DNA of 64,000 nucleotides from Calothrix anomala FACHB-343 (GTDB lineage Bacteria > Cyanobacteriota > Cyanobacteriia > Cyanobacteriales > Nostocaceae). Below are positions 38,315 through 48,732 of this stretch, in pieces; the first letter of the stretch is position 1, and every line of letters starts with the position of its first letter. The notes below the pieces were generated by a model, which did no database searches, was not told where the DNA came from, and saw only the letters and a program-made list of their open reading frames with translations. The position numbers and the translations under genes are program-made. The DNA lies in contig NZ_JACJQG010000037.1 of the NCBI RefSeq assembly GCF_014696435.1, forward strand, positions 24,736 through 88,735, read 5' to 3'.

Positions 38315-39025
38315 TTAAAACTGTCTTACCAGAGGTTGTCCGTCTTTGACTTCGCCGACTAAGACTAAATCGACGCAATTGACGAAAATGCCATTTTCGA
38401 GAACACCGGGAAGATTATTCAGGGTTTTCTCTAGGTTTACGGGGTCGTCAATGGAATCAAATCTGACATCTAAAACGAAGTTGCCTTGGTCGGTGATGAC
38501 TGGGCCTGCTTTTTTCACACCCATACGGAGTTCTGGTTTACCGCCGAGTTTTTTGATAGCATCAGTTACGGGAGCGATCGCCATTGGAATCACTTCTACG
38601 GGTACAGCAAAGCTAGAACCCAAACGTTCTACTAACTTTCCACTATCAACAACGACAATAAATTGATTCGCCAAGTAATCTACCACTTTCTCGCGGGTGT
38701 GGGCTGCACCACCGCCCTTAATCAAATTTTTCTGCGGATCGACTTCATCCGCCCCATCAATCGCAATATCAATACGATCGATAGCGTCCAAAGTAGTGAG
38801 AGGAACGCCGTATTGCTTTGCTAGCACTTCCGACTGAAACGAAGTAGGAACGCCCACAATATCTTTGAGTTCACCAGACTGGAGGCGTTCTCCCAAATAC
38901 TGAATAGTGTACGCCGTGGTTGAACCCGTACCCAACCCGACAATCGAACCTGATTTGACTAAAGCGGCGGCGGCTTTGCCAACTTCTTGCTTCATCAACT
39001 TCACGGGGTCTGCTGCTACGGTCAT
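38315..39025 (-). CDS. rpiA: Ribose-5-phosphate isomerase A
   Basis: 236 aa from ATG 39025 ([20 protein letters not shown]); the longer reading from 39064 adds an atypical 13-residue N-terminus. Interconverts ribose-5-P and ribulose-5-P in the pentose phosphate and Calvin cycles. Family motifs [15 protein letters not shown] and [11 protein letters not shown] (catalytic acid/base region) are intact. Monocistronic. Confidence 0.95.
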   Translation of the reverse strand: MTVAADPVKLMKQEVGKAAAALVKSGSIVGLGTGSTTAYTIQYLGERLQSGELKDIVGVPTSFQSEVLAKQYGVPLTTLDAIDRIDIAIDGADEVDPQKNLIKGGGAAHTREKVVDYLANQFIVVVDSGKLVERLGSSFAVPVEVIPMAIAPVTDAIKKLGGKPELRMGVKKAGPVITDQGNFVLDVRFDSIDDPVNLEKTLNNLPGVLENGIFVNCVDLVLVGEVKDGQPLVRQF

Positions 39026-39216
39026 TCCCAAAAATGCTCCATAAAACTTATCTAAGAAGAACATAACCCAAAGTTACATACATTTTGCGCCTAGTTCTCA
39101 GTTTTCACAAAAGGTGGATGGGATACAAGGGTGATATGGGAGACGGGGAACACGGAGAATGAATATTAACGACTATTAACAAATGACCGTTGACCATCGA
39201 CCAATAACATTTAATT

Positions 39217-39894
39217 ATGCGTAAGTTTATCAGCACTGTATCTTTAGTTTTTTTACTCCAAAACTTCAGCACAATTCCTTTATTATCAGTGGCGCAAGCT
39301 GCTGCTATTGAACCATCAGAAGCGATTCAAAAAGTAGTCGCTGCCAAATGGATGACTAACTTTACTGATGGCAATTTTTATCCAGAAAGGTTTATTAGTC
39401 GAGCGGAATTAGCGGCGATTATGGTTAAAGTATTTCGCCTAGATAAACGTCAGGCTGTCAGTAAAGAAAATATAGTTATTTCCGATGTTCCATCATCTCA
39501 TTGGGCATTTAACGATGTTCAAATCGTCTTAAAAACTGACATTATGAAAGGCTATCGGGGTAATTTATTTTTCCCCAATCAACGGGTAACCAAAGCCGAA
39601 GCTTTAGCTATTTTTGCCCAAGCCTATGGTGTATTTCAGTTTCCAGAGGAAACAGTCAAAGAAATTCTGGCGTCCCATCCAGATGCAAACTCAATTCCCA
39701 CTTGGGCTAGACAAGCGATCGCCACCGTAATTACCGAAGGATTTATTAATACAGATGCCCAAGGTAATATTTCCCCCCTCAATCCCATGACTAGGGGCGA
39801 TATGGCTTATGTATTAAGCAAATATTTGCAACGCCAACAACAACAACCAGATACACCAGTTGTCCCCGGCGCGCCAGAAAATACGCAAAATTAG
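39217..39894 (+). CDS. Exported protein with S-layer homology (SLH) domains
   Basis: 225 aa. Signal peptide (FISTVSLVFLLQNFSTIPLL, cleavage near VAQAAA) followed by about three SLH modules: FTDGNFYPERFISRAELAAI, DVPSSHWAFNDVQIVLKTDI and the IPTWARQAIATVITEGFINT / NPMTRGDMAYVLSKYL unit. Nearly the whole protein is SLH, with a short Gln/Pro tail. In cyanobacteria SLH domains anchor outer-membrane proteins to peptidoglycan. No other functional domain. Confidence 0.85.
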   Translation: MRKFISTVSLVFLLQNFSTIPLLSVAQAAAIEPSEAIQKVVAAKWMTNFTDGNFYPERFISRAELAAIMVKVFRLDKRQAVSKENIVISDVPSSHWAFNDVQIVLKTDIMKGYRGNLFFPNQRVTKAEALAIFAQAYGVFQFPEETVKEILASHPDANSIPTWARQAIATVITEGFINTDAQGNISPLNPMTRGDMAYVLSKYLQRQQQQPDTPVVPGAPENTQN

Positions 39895-39919
39895 GGCAGG
39901 GGGACAAATTACAATTGTA

Positions 39920-39990
39920 GAGACGCGATTTATCGCGTCTTTGCCCAATGCCCCATGCCCAATGCCCAATGCCCCATGCCCAATGCCCAA
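39920..39990. repeat. GAGACGCGAT palindrome followed by CCCAATG heptamer array
   Basis: gagacgcgatttatcgcgtct at 39920-39940, then tandem gcccaatgccccatgcccaa units up to the stop codon of the next (reverse) gene. Confidence 0.85.
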
Positions 39991-39991
39991 T

Positions 39992-42634
39992 TTATTTCTT
40001 TAATTGTCCCTTTTGCAATAATTCGGTGATTTTTTGGACTGCAAGCGGGCGATAGAATAAATATCCTTGGACATCCTCACAATTAATAGATTTTAAAAAG
40101 TCTAGTTCTTCTTGTTTTTCTACACCTTCAGCAGTTAGCTTTAACCCTAAACTCTGCCCAAGCACAACAATCGCTTTGACAATATGCGCTACTTTTTGAT
40201 CTGTGGTCAAATCTTGAATAAAAGACTTATCGATTTTGAGATGATGCAGGGGCAATTGCTGTAGGCGTGATAAAGATGAATGACCTGTACCAAAGTCATC
40301 GATAGACAGATAAACACCCATTTGCCTTAAATTGTAAAGCACTGTTCTGGTGAAATCTAAATCTTCAATAGCAGTTGATTCTGTAATTTCTAAATCTAAA
40401 AACTTCGGATCTAGACCTGTCTCTTGTAAGATGCTAGTCAAGGTATCTACAAGATTTGGTTGGCGAAACTGTTTGGGAGACAGATTCACCGCAACAGTCA
40501 ACGGTGGAAATCCTGCATCTTGCCAAGCTTTATTTTGCTTACAAGCTGTTCTAATTACCCATTCGCCAATGGGGACAATTAATCCGCTTTCCTCAGCTAG
40601 GGGAATAAAAATATTTGGCGCGACTAGTCCCATTTCTGGATGTTGCCAGCGTAGCAAAGCTTCCATACCAGTAATTTCGCCCGTAATAATATTCACACGT
40701 GGCTGATAATACAGCATGAATTCTTCCCGTTCTAGGGCATAGCGTAAACTCTTCTCTAAGGTGAGGAATGCAGGTGTTCTTTTACTGAGTGAAGGTGTGT
40801 AAAACTGGTAGTTATTTCTACCTGCATCTTTGGCATGATACAAAGCTGCATCCGCATGTTGGATTAGGGTTTCGGCATCTGGGCTGTTGTCATTAAACAT
40901 GGCAATGCCGATACTAGCACTAATATAAAGTTCGTGGCCTTTAATTTCAAAAGCAGCAGTTAAAGTTTTGAGGATTTTCTGCGCTATTTGTTTGACATCT
41001 TCTTGAGATTTTATTTGTGGCAATAAAATTGTAAATTCATCACCACCCCAACGGGCAACAGTATCACCAATTCTCAGAGACTCTTGAACTCTTTGTGCAA
41101 CTAACTTTAATAGCAGGTCTCCTAATGTATGCCCTAATGTATCATTGATTACCTTAAAACGATCTAGATCGAGAAACATTACCGCTAGGCTTTCCTGGGG
41201 TATACCTCCATCAGGTAAAGCTCGATCCAGGGCATGATTAAACTGTAGGCGGTTAGGTAAGCCTGTGAGTAAATCGTGAAGTGCTTGGTAGCGAATTTTC
41301 TCTTCTACTTGTTGACGCTGCCAAGCACCACTGATACTAGCTGCCATTGTCAATAAGGTAGACTCTTCATGTCTTGACCATTGACGTTCTTGGGAACAAT
41401 CTGCTAAACCCAAGTAACCCCAAAACTTTTCTTCAAAACACAGAGGCACTAAAAAGATAGATTGAATTCTATCTCGTAATAAAATTTCTTGTTCAGCTAA
41501 AGGAAATTCGCGAGTCAGCCCCAAAATAGATTGTCCTTGAGACAGGGCTGTGTACCAACGCTCTAAGCCAGCAGTTTGATAGACGAGATTTTGCCATTGT
41601 AACTGTGTTGGCTCAATATGCGATCGCGTCCATTCAAACAGCAAACTTACTGCCATTTCTCCTTTATTGGGGTGAAGATGGTTTTTGAATAGATAGGTAC
41701 GGTCTACTTCAGCAGCTTCACCTAGTATAGCTAGAGTTTTTTCTACACCGCTTTCATAGTTCATGTCTACGAGCAAATAATTAGCAGCTTCGGCGACTGC
41801 TTGGAGTAATCTATCTCGCTGACGCAGTTCGGCTGTAGCTCGCTTTTGCTCAGTAATATCTCTAATAATAAAAGTTCTAATTAAATCACTTTCTGGCAGG
41901 TAATGAATAGATTGTTCAAAAATTTCTGCACCAACTTCTACCTCCCGCACAAAAGAATTACCTTCGCGATTTTTAATTGCGTTCAGCAATCCTTTTAATA
42001 CTGGGTGTCGTTCCCCAGATTCTCTCAGTTTGGGAAATTTTAAAGATGCAGCTGGATTGAGGTAAATCACGCTTCCCTCTGTATCCATTTCGATGATGGG
42101 ATTAGGGATGAGTTCTGGAAAGGATGCTAGGCGGGCGAGTACGGTTTCACTAGCACCCTCAAAGTTAGTATCGGGAGCGATCAGAGTATCAAAAGGATTG
42201 ACAGGATGCGCTTGTTCTGATAGGAAGCTAGAGATGTCTTCAACAGTGAAAGATTCAAAAAAAGCTTTCTCTGATAAGTTAGAAATGGCGTAGTATTTCG
42301 CACTAACTTGGTTATTCCCAAATGCAATTACATCTCCATGCTGAAGATTGTGAGAGTAGCATTTATTACCATTTACATAGATGCCATTGGTACTTTTTTT
42401 GCCTTTAAAATCACCATCAATAATTCTAAAGCCATATTGATCGGTTTCTGGAATAGTCACTCTTAATAAAATGGCATGTTGTCTTGACACGGAACGCGAT
42501 CGCAGGACAATAGCGTTTCTTGAATCCCGACCGAGAGAATAAGTAGCTTCTTGAAGGGGGATAGTTTGTTGTCCCTGTAAGTCTTTGACAACTAAAAGGT
42601 GACGTATTTTTTCCCGTTCATTTTCTTCTGGCAT
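39992..42634 (-). CDS. FHA-PAS-GAF-GGDEF-EAL cyclic-di-GMP signalling protein
   Basis: 880 aa, soluble. FHA domain (about 12-110; SLGRDSRNAIVLRSRSVSRQ), PAS (about 165-265; MDTEGSVIYLNPAA), GAF (about 280-435), diguanylate cyclase with intact VARWGGDEFTILL, and phosphodiesterase with intact MEALLRWQHPE, ITESTAIEDL and DDFGTGHSSL. Both catalytic motifs look active, so it may switch between making and degrading c-di-GMP. The FHA domain points to control by Ser/Thr phosphorylation, which is an uncommon N-terminal partner (inference). Confidence 0.93.
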   Translation of the reverse strand: MPEENEREKIRHLLVVKDLQGQQTIPLQEATYSLGRDSRNAIVLRSRSVSRQHAILLRVTIPETDQYGFRIIDGDFKGKKSTNGIYVNGNKCYSHNLQHGDVIAFGNNQVSAKYYAISNLSEKAFFESFTVEDISSFLSEQAHPVNPFDTLIAPDTNFEGASETVLARLASFPELIPNPIIEMDTEGSVIYLNPAASLKFPKLRESGERHPVLKGLLNAIKNREGNSFVREVEVGAEIFEQSIHYLPESDLIRTFIIRDITEQKRATAELRQRDRLLQAVAEAANYLLVDMNYESGVEKTLAILGEAAEVDRTYLFKNHLHPNKGEMAVSLLFEWTRSHIEPTQLQWQNLVYQTAGLERWYTALSQGQSILGLTREFPLAEQEILLRDRIQSIFLVPLCFEEKFWGYLGLADCSQERQWSRHEESTLLTMAASISGAWQRQQVEEKIRYQALHDLLTGLPNRLQFNHALDRALPDGGIPQESLAVMFLDLDRFKVINDTLGHTLGDLLLKLVAQRVQESLRIGDTVARWGGDEFTILLPQIKSQEDVKQIAQKILKTLTAAFEIKGHELYISASIGIAMFNDNSPDAETLIQHADAALYHAKDAGRNNYQFYTPSLSKRTPAFLTLEKSLRYALEREEFMLYYQPRVNIITGEITGMEALLRWQHPEMGLVAPNIFIPLAEESGLIVPIGEWVIRTACKQNKAWQDAGFPPLTVAVNLSPKQFRQPNLVDTLTSILQETGLDPKFLDLEITESTAIEDLDFTRTVLYNLRQMGVYLSIDDFGTGHSSLSRLQQLPLHHLKIDKSFIQDLTTDQKVAHIVKAIVVLGQSLGLKLTAEGVEKQEELDFLKSINCEDVQGYLFYRPLAVQKITELLQKGQLKK

Positions 42635-43759
42635 ACCTTTTTCTCACATTCTCATATTTTGGGTCTTCGTTGGAAAAATACTCATCCAAATAACTTGAGT
42701 TTTTACTTCAAAGATAAAGCCACTCAATTGACTTGATTGGTATTTATGAGAGGATAGCTTAGTTCTGGCGCAGAATTTAGCTATCTGGAACGATATGCCT
42801 AATTATTTAGCCAAGGCTTCCCAGGGGAATCATAGCTGTTTTCTCAACTCACTAGAATGATTGGAAAATTTGGCCTTACGGTCACATCTCTCGCCTTTTT
42901 GGTGTATTCACTACCAGAATAAATTCAAGTACCGAGGAAAATGTATGGTAGATTTGCGGATTTTTGGTAGATAGACGAAAATCCTAACAGCCCAACCTTT
43001 CTCATAACAGGGTCATAGAAATCGGCTAATTTTTTATAATTCATGAAAAATTTTCTTAAATTTCTCGTGAAGCGATGTCTGACTACAAGACACTGCCCAT
43101 ACAGGCAAATCTTTCTCATCAAGTAAAGTTTAATTGCAATCAGACTTACCCAAAATATTATAGTGATAAATTATTAATTGAAGCCGAAAAGCTTTCCTGG
43201 CAGATCCAACAGCCATCAGTCTAAAAGTTAAATTTAGTTAAGAGGTAAAAACGCTGTTTCTATATCTGTCTCGTCAACTAACGATAACACCCAAAACGAA
43301 AGCTGATATTTCCTCAAAATAGTGCCTTTAAGGGGGAGATGTGACTGATTTTTGAATTTTCTGTTAACAGAAAAGCCATCAGTACAACCCCAGATATTAC
43401 TGAGAAATTAGAGGAAAACTAAGCGAGTAGAAATTTGGGTGTTATTGTTTTAAGTAGAGTTTAAGTAGAGAAAATTATTAAGAATTATTTAGGCGATCGC
43501 ACCATTTTAAATTAATATAAAGCAATTCTATTTGATATCGCCACTAGGGAAGAAGGACAAGGGGGACAAGGAATTTTAGATTTTAGATTTTAGATTTTAG
43601 ATTCAAACCCAATCCAAAAGACGCTCGCGGACTCGCTAACGCTGCGCTAACAGATCGCCGGAAGCCGGCGCTCCGACTTTTCGCAAAATCCAAAATTGAA
43701 TTGCCCAATGCCCAATGCCCCATGCCCATTTTCAAGTTAGGTAGAGGTATATTTGCAAA
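42635..43759. other. Gene-poor spacer
   Basis: 1.1 kb with no convincing gene on either strand. The 3' part (43565-43729) is one arm of a long-distance inverted repeat. The remainder is ordinary AT-rich sequence with a HIP1 site at 43494. Confidence 0.5.
43565..43729 (+). repeat. Inverted repeat, left copy (partner at 60372-60550)
   Basis: Composite: (TTTTAGA) heptamers, caaacccaatccaaaa, a core cgctaacgctgcgctaacag with gccggaagccggc palindrome, tcgcaaaatccaaaattgaa, and CCCAATG heptamers. The partner is almost identical in reverse orientation and has about 20 nt extra in the centre. Confidence 0.85.
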
Positions 43760-44707
43760 CTAAACCTCTGGGTTTTTGACAGTGACAGACTCAACTAGCG
43801 GGGGTGCGCTAGAACCGTTACCTTGTGTTTTTTGTTGCTGTTGAGTTTTCGGCGTACCATGCAATTGGATTGGCGTTTGTGGTGGTTCTGGTTCCGGGCC
43901 TAGTGGTTGAGGTTGAGCTACATACTCAAATTCACCTTTACCATCCATTGAGGGGCCTTTTGCCCAACGACCTTCAGCACTTTCAGTACCTTCAGAGTGA
44001 TTCCAGAATTGATAGGCGAACTCGCGTTTCTCCAAGTCTAGGGGGAAAGAACTGGGAACAGGAGTAGTTTCCAATCCAGAACTTTCTAGGTCTTCAATAG
44101 CCGCTAACCATTGATTTTGATGCATGGTATCGCGAGCAATCATAAAGCTTAAGGTATCTTTCACGCCGCGATCGTTTGTCATCTCGTAGAGGCGTACAGC
44201 TTGCAAGCGTCCTTGAGATTCGGCGTGGAGATTTGAGCGGAAATCTGCTAAGAGGTTACCGCTAGAGACAATAAAACGACCATTCCAGGGATAGCCTACG
44301 CTATCAGATGGGGTAGCACCTAAACCAGAAACGATCGCATGTTGGGGATTCATAGCGGCTGCAATGACATCATTAATTACATCACCTGGTTTAGAACCAC
44401 CCATAACTGCACCAACCACAGCATCTCTAGCACCTTCTTCTTGTAATCTCAGTGGTGCTTTATCTAGAAGATGCGCGATCGTTGTTGCTAACATCTCAAT
44501 GTGGCCGATTTCTTCGGTTCCTGTATCTAGTAGCAAATCCCGATATTTAGCTGGGCCTCTACAGTTCCAACCTTGAAATAGATATTGCATCATCACAGTC
44601 ATTTCGCCAAAAGTCCCACCGATGAGTTCTTGAATTTTCATCGCGTAGACTGCATCAGGCTTTTCTGGTGGCTTGAAATATTGCAATTTCTTATTGTGAT
44701 AAAACAT
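43760..44707 (-). CDS. Manganese (non-heme) catalase
   Basis: 315 aa. Dimanganese ligands fit the family: Glu35 (GGTFGEMT), Glu66 and His69 (TGTEEIGHIEML), Glu163 (NLHAESQGR) and His196 (RDTMHQNQW). It disproportionates H2O2 without heme. The C-terminal ~50 residues are Pro/Gln-rich and not catalytic. First gene of a stress-type island; Mn catalases of desiccation-tolerant Nostoc have the same family features. Monocistronic, followed by the long-distance inverted repeat. Confidence 0.93.
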   Translation of the reverse strand: MFYHNKKLQYFKPPEKPDAVYAMKIQELIGGTFGEMTVMMQYLFQGWNCRGPAKYRDLLLDTGTEEIGHIEMLATTIAHLLDKAPLRLQEEGARDAVVGAVMGGSKPGDVINDVIAAAMNPQHAIVSGLGATPSDSVGYPWNGRFIVSSGNLLADFRSNLHAESQGRLQAVRLYEMTNDRGVKDTLSFMIARDTMHQNQWLAAIEDLESSGLETTPVPSSFPLDLEKREFAYQFWNHSEGTESAEGRWAKGPSMDGKGEFEYVAQPQPLGPEPEPPQTPIQLHGTPKTQQQQKTQGNGSSAPPLVESVTVKNPEV

Positions 44708-44876
44708 GTTATTTCCTAATTGATGAGATTGATTGATGAGCTATTTCTTCAGCAGACAATGTCATTTTGTCTTGCTTTACCTCTCTAGGAAACTAATTAA
44801 AACTGATATATCCATCAGCCTCCAGCCAGATAAACACATTACAAAAAATCCTGATATTTAGAACTATAGATACAAA

Positions 44877-44914
44877 CAAAAAAATACCGATAAATCTAGT
44901 CAATTTATCGGTAT
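44877..44914 (-). terminator. Rho-independent terminator after the adh-cupin pair
   Basis: On the minus strand ataccgataaa / tttatcggtat arms are followed by seven T residues. It lies 56 bp past the cupin stop codon. Confidence 0.8.
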
Positions 44915-44969
44915 AATTCTGTGTTGATTTGCTTTTATAAGAAGTAGAAACAGGTAGAACAGTTAAACT

Positions 44970-45311
44970 TTAATTTTCATCACGCCCATGCACTTGTGCA
45001 GGCGGACTCGTCGCTTCAACGGCGGTAAAGGATTCGAGAATTTTATATGTGTGGTTTGCACCTTTAGGAACCACCCAAGAATTCCCTGGTTCTAACAAAA
45101 TTGTTTGTCCTTCGATATGTAACTCAGCGCGACCGTTAATTACATAGCCGACAGTTTCATAATCGCGGGAAGTTGGCGGTTTATCTTCGCTTGGTTGTTC
45201 ATTTTCCCAAAGACGCATTGCGACAGTCTTACCAGATGCAAGATACTTCTGACCGAGTTTACCTTTAGGAGAATGGGTAGAGTCTACTTTTTTAACGCTG
45301 GTGTCACTCAT
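44970..45311 (-). CDS. Small cupin-domain protein
   Basis: 113-aa single cupin: YETVGYVINGRAELHIEGQT (motif 1, with the usual metal histidines replaced), LEPGNSWVVPKGANHTYKIL (motif 2 with His). Starts 6 bp after the alcohol dehydrogenase stop and is surely co-transcribed with it. The incomplete metal ligand set suggests a non-enzymatic or altered-metal cupin. Function unknown; context is oxidative or carbonyl stress. Confidence 0.8.
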   Translation of the reverse strand: MSDTSVKKVDSTHSPKGKLGQKYLASGKTVAMRLWENEQPSEDKPPTSRDYETVGYVINGRAELHIEGQTILLEPGNSWVVPKGANHTYKILESFTAVEATSPPAQVHGRDEN

Positions 45312-45317
45312 ATGCCC

Positions 45318-46493
45318 TTAATGTCCTGGTTTGAGTACAACTTTGATACAGTTATCTTTTTTGTGTTTAAAAATTTCGTAGCCGTGAGGCGCTTGTTCTA
45401 GAGGTAGGCTGTGGGTGATGATAAACGAGGGATCGATATCACCATTTTGGATATGTTCTAGTAAGGGTTTTACGTATCTATGAACGTGAGTCTGTCCCAT
45501 TTTGAAAGTTAGACCCTTATTCATCGCCGCACCCATCGGTATTTTGTCCAAAAAGCCGCCGTATACTCCGGGAATGGATAGGTGACCGCCTTTACCACAA
45601 GCAACTATTGCTTGTCTTAAAGCTGTGGGTCGGTCTGTTTCTAAACGTACTGCTTGCTTTACCTTGTCGTACACCGCCATCGCGTCTGTACCATGTGCTT
45701 CCATCCCTACCGCATCAATACAGGAGTCGGGGCCCCGACCGCCGGTCATTTCTTTGAGTGCTTCACCGACATCTAATTCTTCGTAGTTGAGGATTTCGGC
45801 TTTACCGTACTCTTTAGCCATTTGTAGGCGTTCGGGGATGCGGTCGATGGCGATCACTCTTTCTGCACCCAACATATAGGCGCTTCTGATAGCGAATTGT
45901 CCAACAGGGCCACAACCCCAGACAGCAACGATATCACCGGGTTTGATGTTGCAGTTTTCCGCCGCCATGTAGCCTGTAGGGAAAATATCAGTTAAAAATA
46001 GTACTTGCTCATCCGTTAAACCATCGGGAATTTTGAACAAGCCAACATCGGCAAAAGGCACTCTGGCGTATTCTGCTTGACCGCCAGCGTAACCACCCAA
46101 TAAATGAGAGTAGCCAAATAGACCTGATGGGGAGTAGCCCATTTGCTTTTCTGCTAACCAAGCATTGGGGTTAGAATTGTCGCACAAAGACCACAAATCG
46201 CGCTGACAGAAGAAGCAAGAACCGCAAGAAATAGTGAAGGGAACTACGACGCGATCGCCTATTTTTACATGTTTAACAGCAGTCCCTAGTTCAACGACTT
46301 CTCCCATAAATTCATGCCCAAGGATATCACCTTTTTGCATTGTGGGAATATAGCCATTGTAAAGGTGCAAATCAGAACCACAAATTGCTGTAGAAGTGAT
46401 TTTGATAATTGCATCACGGGGGTTAATCAGTTTGGGGTCGGGAACTGTATCAACCCTTACATCATTGGCTCCATGCCAACAAACTGCTTTCAT
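45318..46493 (-). CDS. Zinc-dependent alcohol dehydrogenase (formaldehyde dehydrogenase-like), paralogue 1
   Basis: 391-aa MDR enzyme. Catalytic zinc: Cys38 (ICGSDLH), His60-Glu61 (GHEFMGEV). Structural zinc: Cys90, 93, 96, 104 ([16 protein letters not shown]). Rossmann motif [11 protein letters not shown]. Belongs to the long-chain MDR group that includes glutathione-independent formaldehyde dehydrogenase; substrate not proven. SD AAGG present. Strongly similar (about 75% by eye) to 47362-48531, so a local duplication. Co-transcribed with the cupin gene. Confidence 0.9.
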   Translation of the reverse strand: MKAVCWHGANDVRVDTVPDPKLINPRDAIIKITSTAICGSDLHLYNGYIPTMQKGDILGHEFMGEVVELGTAVKHVKIGDRVVVPFTISCGSCFFCQRDLWSLCDNSNPNAWLAEKQMGYSPSGLFGYSHLLGGYAGGQAEYARVPFADVGLFKIPDGLTDEQVLFLTDIFPTGYMAAENCNIKPGDIVAVWGCGPVGQFAIRSAYMLGAERVIAIDRIPERLQMAKEYGKAEILNYEELDVGEALKEMTGGRGPDSCIDAVGMEAHGTDAMAVYDKVKQAVRLETDRPTALRQAIVACGKGGHLSIPGVYGGFLDKIPMGAAMNKGLTFKMGQTHVHRYVKPLLEHIQNGDIDPSFIITHSLPLEQAPHGYEIFKHKKDNCIKVVLKPGH

Positions 46494-46780
46494 AATTATT
46501 AATCCTTAGGCTTGAATTTTTTTTTGCTTTGGCACAATTAATATCTTGATTTACTGCAATTGCTACCAATTATTTGTAACACTATGCCCAATTCTCTTGT
46601 TCTCTTCTTCCTTGGCGACCTTCGCGTAGCGTCTCGCAGAGAAGACGCCAAGAACGCCAAGGGAAAAGAAGTATATTAAGTGCAAGTGACAGAGAATAGG
46701 TATCAGTCCCATTAGTAAGGAAATTGCTGACAATATGTTTTAAATATTTTGAGGTGGGCAATGCCCACCCTACAATACCT

Positions 46781-47332
46781 CTAATTATTCCGAGAACCGG
46801 AATTAACAACTTCTCCTACTTTGCTTTTTACGGAATGTAAAAAGTCTTTTGTCGCGCGAGGAGTGTCTTCATCTAAGTTCAGCTTTTCGCGAATATTATC
46901 AGCAGCGTTGCTGAGTTTGTTGCGGCTATTTTCAATTTGGCTATTGTCAGGAGTACCTTTGTAGTAGATACCTTCGGGAGTTCTTACTGTTTCACCAATA
47001 TTACTATTGCTGCTATTGGAGCCAGAGCCAGATCTTGTATCGCCATAATAACCGCGATCGCTATTAAAATTACCTCTAACATTATCACCAGAATTTGGCT
47101 TTAATGTATCTATAGCTTTATCCAACAGATTCTTACCACTGCTGTTATTACCAACATTATCAGGAGTACCTTTATAATAAATACCCTCTGGTGTTCTCAC
47201 AGTGTCGGCTTGAGCTAGCATTCCATTACTGTAGCCGAAACTTTGCATTCCTAAAAATGCCAAACTTACCATTAAAACTACTATTATCCGGCGCACAATT
47301 ACCTTTTGTACCCAAGAAAATACACGTACCAT
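46781..47332 (-). CDS. Exported protein with duplicated TVRTPEGIYYKGTPDN motif
   Basis: 183 aa with GGAGG 6 nt before the ATG. Signal peptide (IIVVLMVSLAFLGMQSFGYS, cleavage near MLAQA). The 16-residue motif TVRTPEGIYYKGTPDN occurs twice (about 44-59 and 115-130), separated by a Gly/Ser/Asn-rich linker. The C-terminal helix-rich part (LSNAADNIREKLNLDEDTPR) resembles LEA/stress proteins. Similar motifs occur in cyanobacterial 'low-temperature-induced' proteins as I recall them. Lies 29 bp downstream of ADH paralogue 2 on the same strand. Confidence 0.65.
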   Translation of the reverse strand: MVRVFSWVQKVIVRRIIVVLMVSLAFLGMQSFGYSNGMLAQADTVRTPEGIYYKGTPDNVGNNSSGKNLLDKAIDTLKPNSGDNVRGNFNSDRGYYGDTRSGSGSNSSNSNIGETVRTPEGIYYKGTPDNSQIENSRNKLSNAADNIREKLNLDEDTPRATKDFLHSVKSKVGEVVNSGSRNN

Positions 47333-47361
47333 AGATATCCTCCGTGAAATTAAAATTGAAA

Positions 47362-48531
47362 TCAGGGTTTGAGAACAACTTTGATACAGTTGTCCTTTTT
47401 CTGTTGAAAAATCTCGTAACCGTAGGGTGCTTGTTCTAGCGGTAATTTGTGGGTAACAACAAACGATGGATCGAGTTTGCCATCCAGAATCATATTGAGT
47501 AACAAATGCATATATTTCTGTCCATGCATTTGTCCCATTCTGAAAGTTAAAGCCTTGTTAATAGCAGCACCGAAGGGCATTTTGTCTACGAATCCACCGT
47601 AAACACCCATAATGGAAAGAGTCCCACCTTTACGTGCAGCTACCATCATTTGTCGTAGTACATGGGGACGATCGGTTTCTAATCTCAGCTTTTGTTTTGT
47701 CTGATCGTAGAAGTCTTCTAAACCGACACCATGCGCTTCTAAACCCACTGCATCAATGCAAGCATCGGGGCCACGGCCACCAGTCATCTCTTTCAACGCT
47801 TCGCCAGCATCAACATCTTCGTAGTTGATTGTTTCTGCTTTGGCAAACTTTCTCGCCATTTCTAGACGTTCGGGAAAGCGATCGATCGCGATCACTCTCT
47901 CTGCACCCATCATGTAGGCGCTAATCATGGCAAACTGTCCGACAGCACCGCAACCCCATACGGCTACGGTATCGCCTGGTTGAATATCACAAAATTCGGC
48001 TCCCATATAACCGGTGGGGATGGCGTCGGAGATAAATAGCAGCATCTCGTCCGGTAATTCGGGAGGAACTTTGACAACACCCACATCCGCAAAAGGTACG
48101 CGCACATATTCTGCTTGTGCGCCTGCATAACCACCTAATAGATGGGAGTAGCCGTAAATTGCTGAGGTAATATTGCCGTATAATTTTTCTTCCATCCAAC
48201 CTTTAGGATTGGAATTATCGCACAGCGACCACATATCACGCTGGCAATAATTGCAATAACCACAACCAATTGTTGAAGGAACAACGACGCGATCGCCTAT
48301 TTTTAAATTATGGACTCCCCTACCAACATCTACAACTTCCCCCATAAATTCGTGACCGATAATGTCACCTTTTTGCATTGTGGGAATATAGCCACCGTAG
48401 ATATGTAAATCTGAACCACAGATAGCTGTGGAAGTAATTTTGATAATAGCGTCGCGAGGGTTGAGAATTTTCGGATCGGGAACCGTCTCTACCCGGACAT
48501 CGTTGGCTCCATGCCAGCAAACTGCTTTCAT
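47362..48531 (-). CDS. Zinc-dependent alcohol dehydrogenase (formaldehyde dehydrogenase-like), paralogue 2
   Basis: 389 aa from ATG 48531 ([20 protein letters not shown]); an upstream start at 48558 is less likely because paralogue 1 begins at the same residue. Same zinc ligands as paralogue 1 ([30 protein letters not shown]) and [11 protein letters not shown] nucleotide motif. It differs mainly in the mid-region loops, so substrate range may have shifted. Followed by the exported repeat protein gene. Confidence 0.9.
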   Translation of the reverse strand: MKAVCWHGANDVRVETVPDPKILNPRDAIIKITSTAICGSDLHIYGGYIPTMQKGDIIGHEFMGEVVDVGRGVHNLKIGDRVVVPSTIGCGYCNYCQRDMWSLCDNSNPKGWMEEKLYGNITSAIYGYSHLLGGYAGAQAEYVRVPFADVGVVKVPPELPDEMLLFISDAIPTGYMGAEFCDIQPGDTVAVWGCGAVGQFAMISAYMMGAERVIAIDRFPERLEMARKFAKAETINYEDVDAGEALKEMTGGRGPDACIDAVGLEAHGVGLEDFYDQTKQKLRLETDRPHVLRQMMVAARKGGTLSIMGVYGGFVDKMPFGAAINKALTFRMGQMHGQKYMHLLLNMILDGKLDPSFVVTHKLPLEQAPYGYEIFQQKKDNCIKVVLKP

Positions 48532-48554
48532 AGTTATTAGTCCATAGTCAATAG

Positions 48555-48596
48555 TCATTGGTCATTTGTCATTTGTCATTTGTCATTTGTCATTGG
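48555..48596. repeat. Heptamer array (TGACAAA)
   Basis: At least four gtcattt units just upstream of ADH paralogue 2, i.e. in its leader or promoter region. Confidence 0.85.
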
Positions 48597-48610
48597 TGTT
48601 GCTTACAAAT

Positions 48611-48694
48611 TAGGACTTACGCACAAACCCTCTTAAACTCTTATTTCTCTGTGTCCTCTGCGGTTTAATTTGACCTTACCTTTGCGTAAGTCCT
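48611..48694. repeat. Miniature inverted-repeat element, family C, copy 2
   Basis: 84 bp with taggacttacgca / tgcgtaagtcct ends and a ctctgtgtcctctgcggttt interior like that inside the 8062 element. Confidence 0.85.
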
Positions 48695-48732
48695 GCAAAT
48701 GAAAAAGGACAAATGACAACTGACAAACTCAA

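Noticed and set aside
42925-43122. 65-codon reverse open frame in the 42.6-43.7 kb spacer
   Set aside because: No SD and no similarity; composition like non-coding surroundings.
46582-46809. 75-codon reverse open frame downstream of the exported protein gene
   Set aside because: Composition comes from a cttggcg-type dispersed repeat and hairpin; no coding signal.
46493-47362. The two ADH genes as an assembly duplication
   Set aside because: They differ at many residues throughout and have unrelated flanks, so they are true paralogues.
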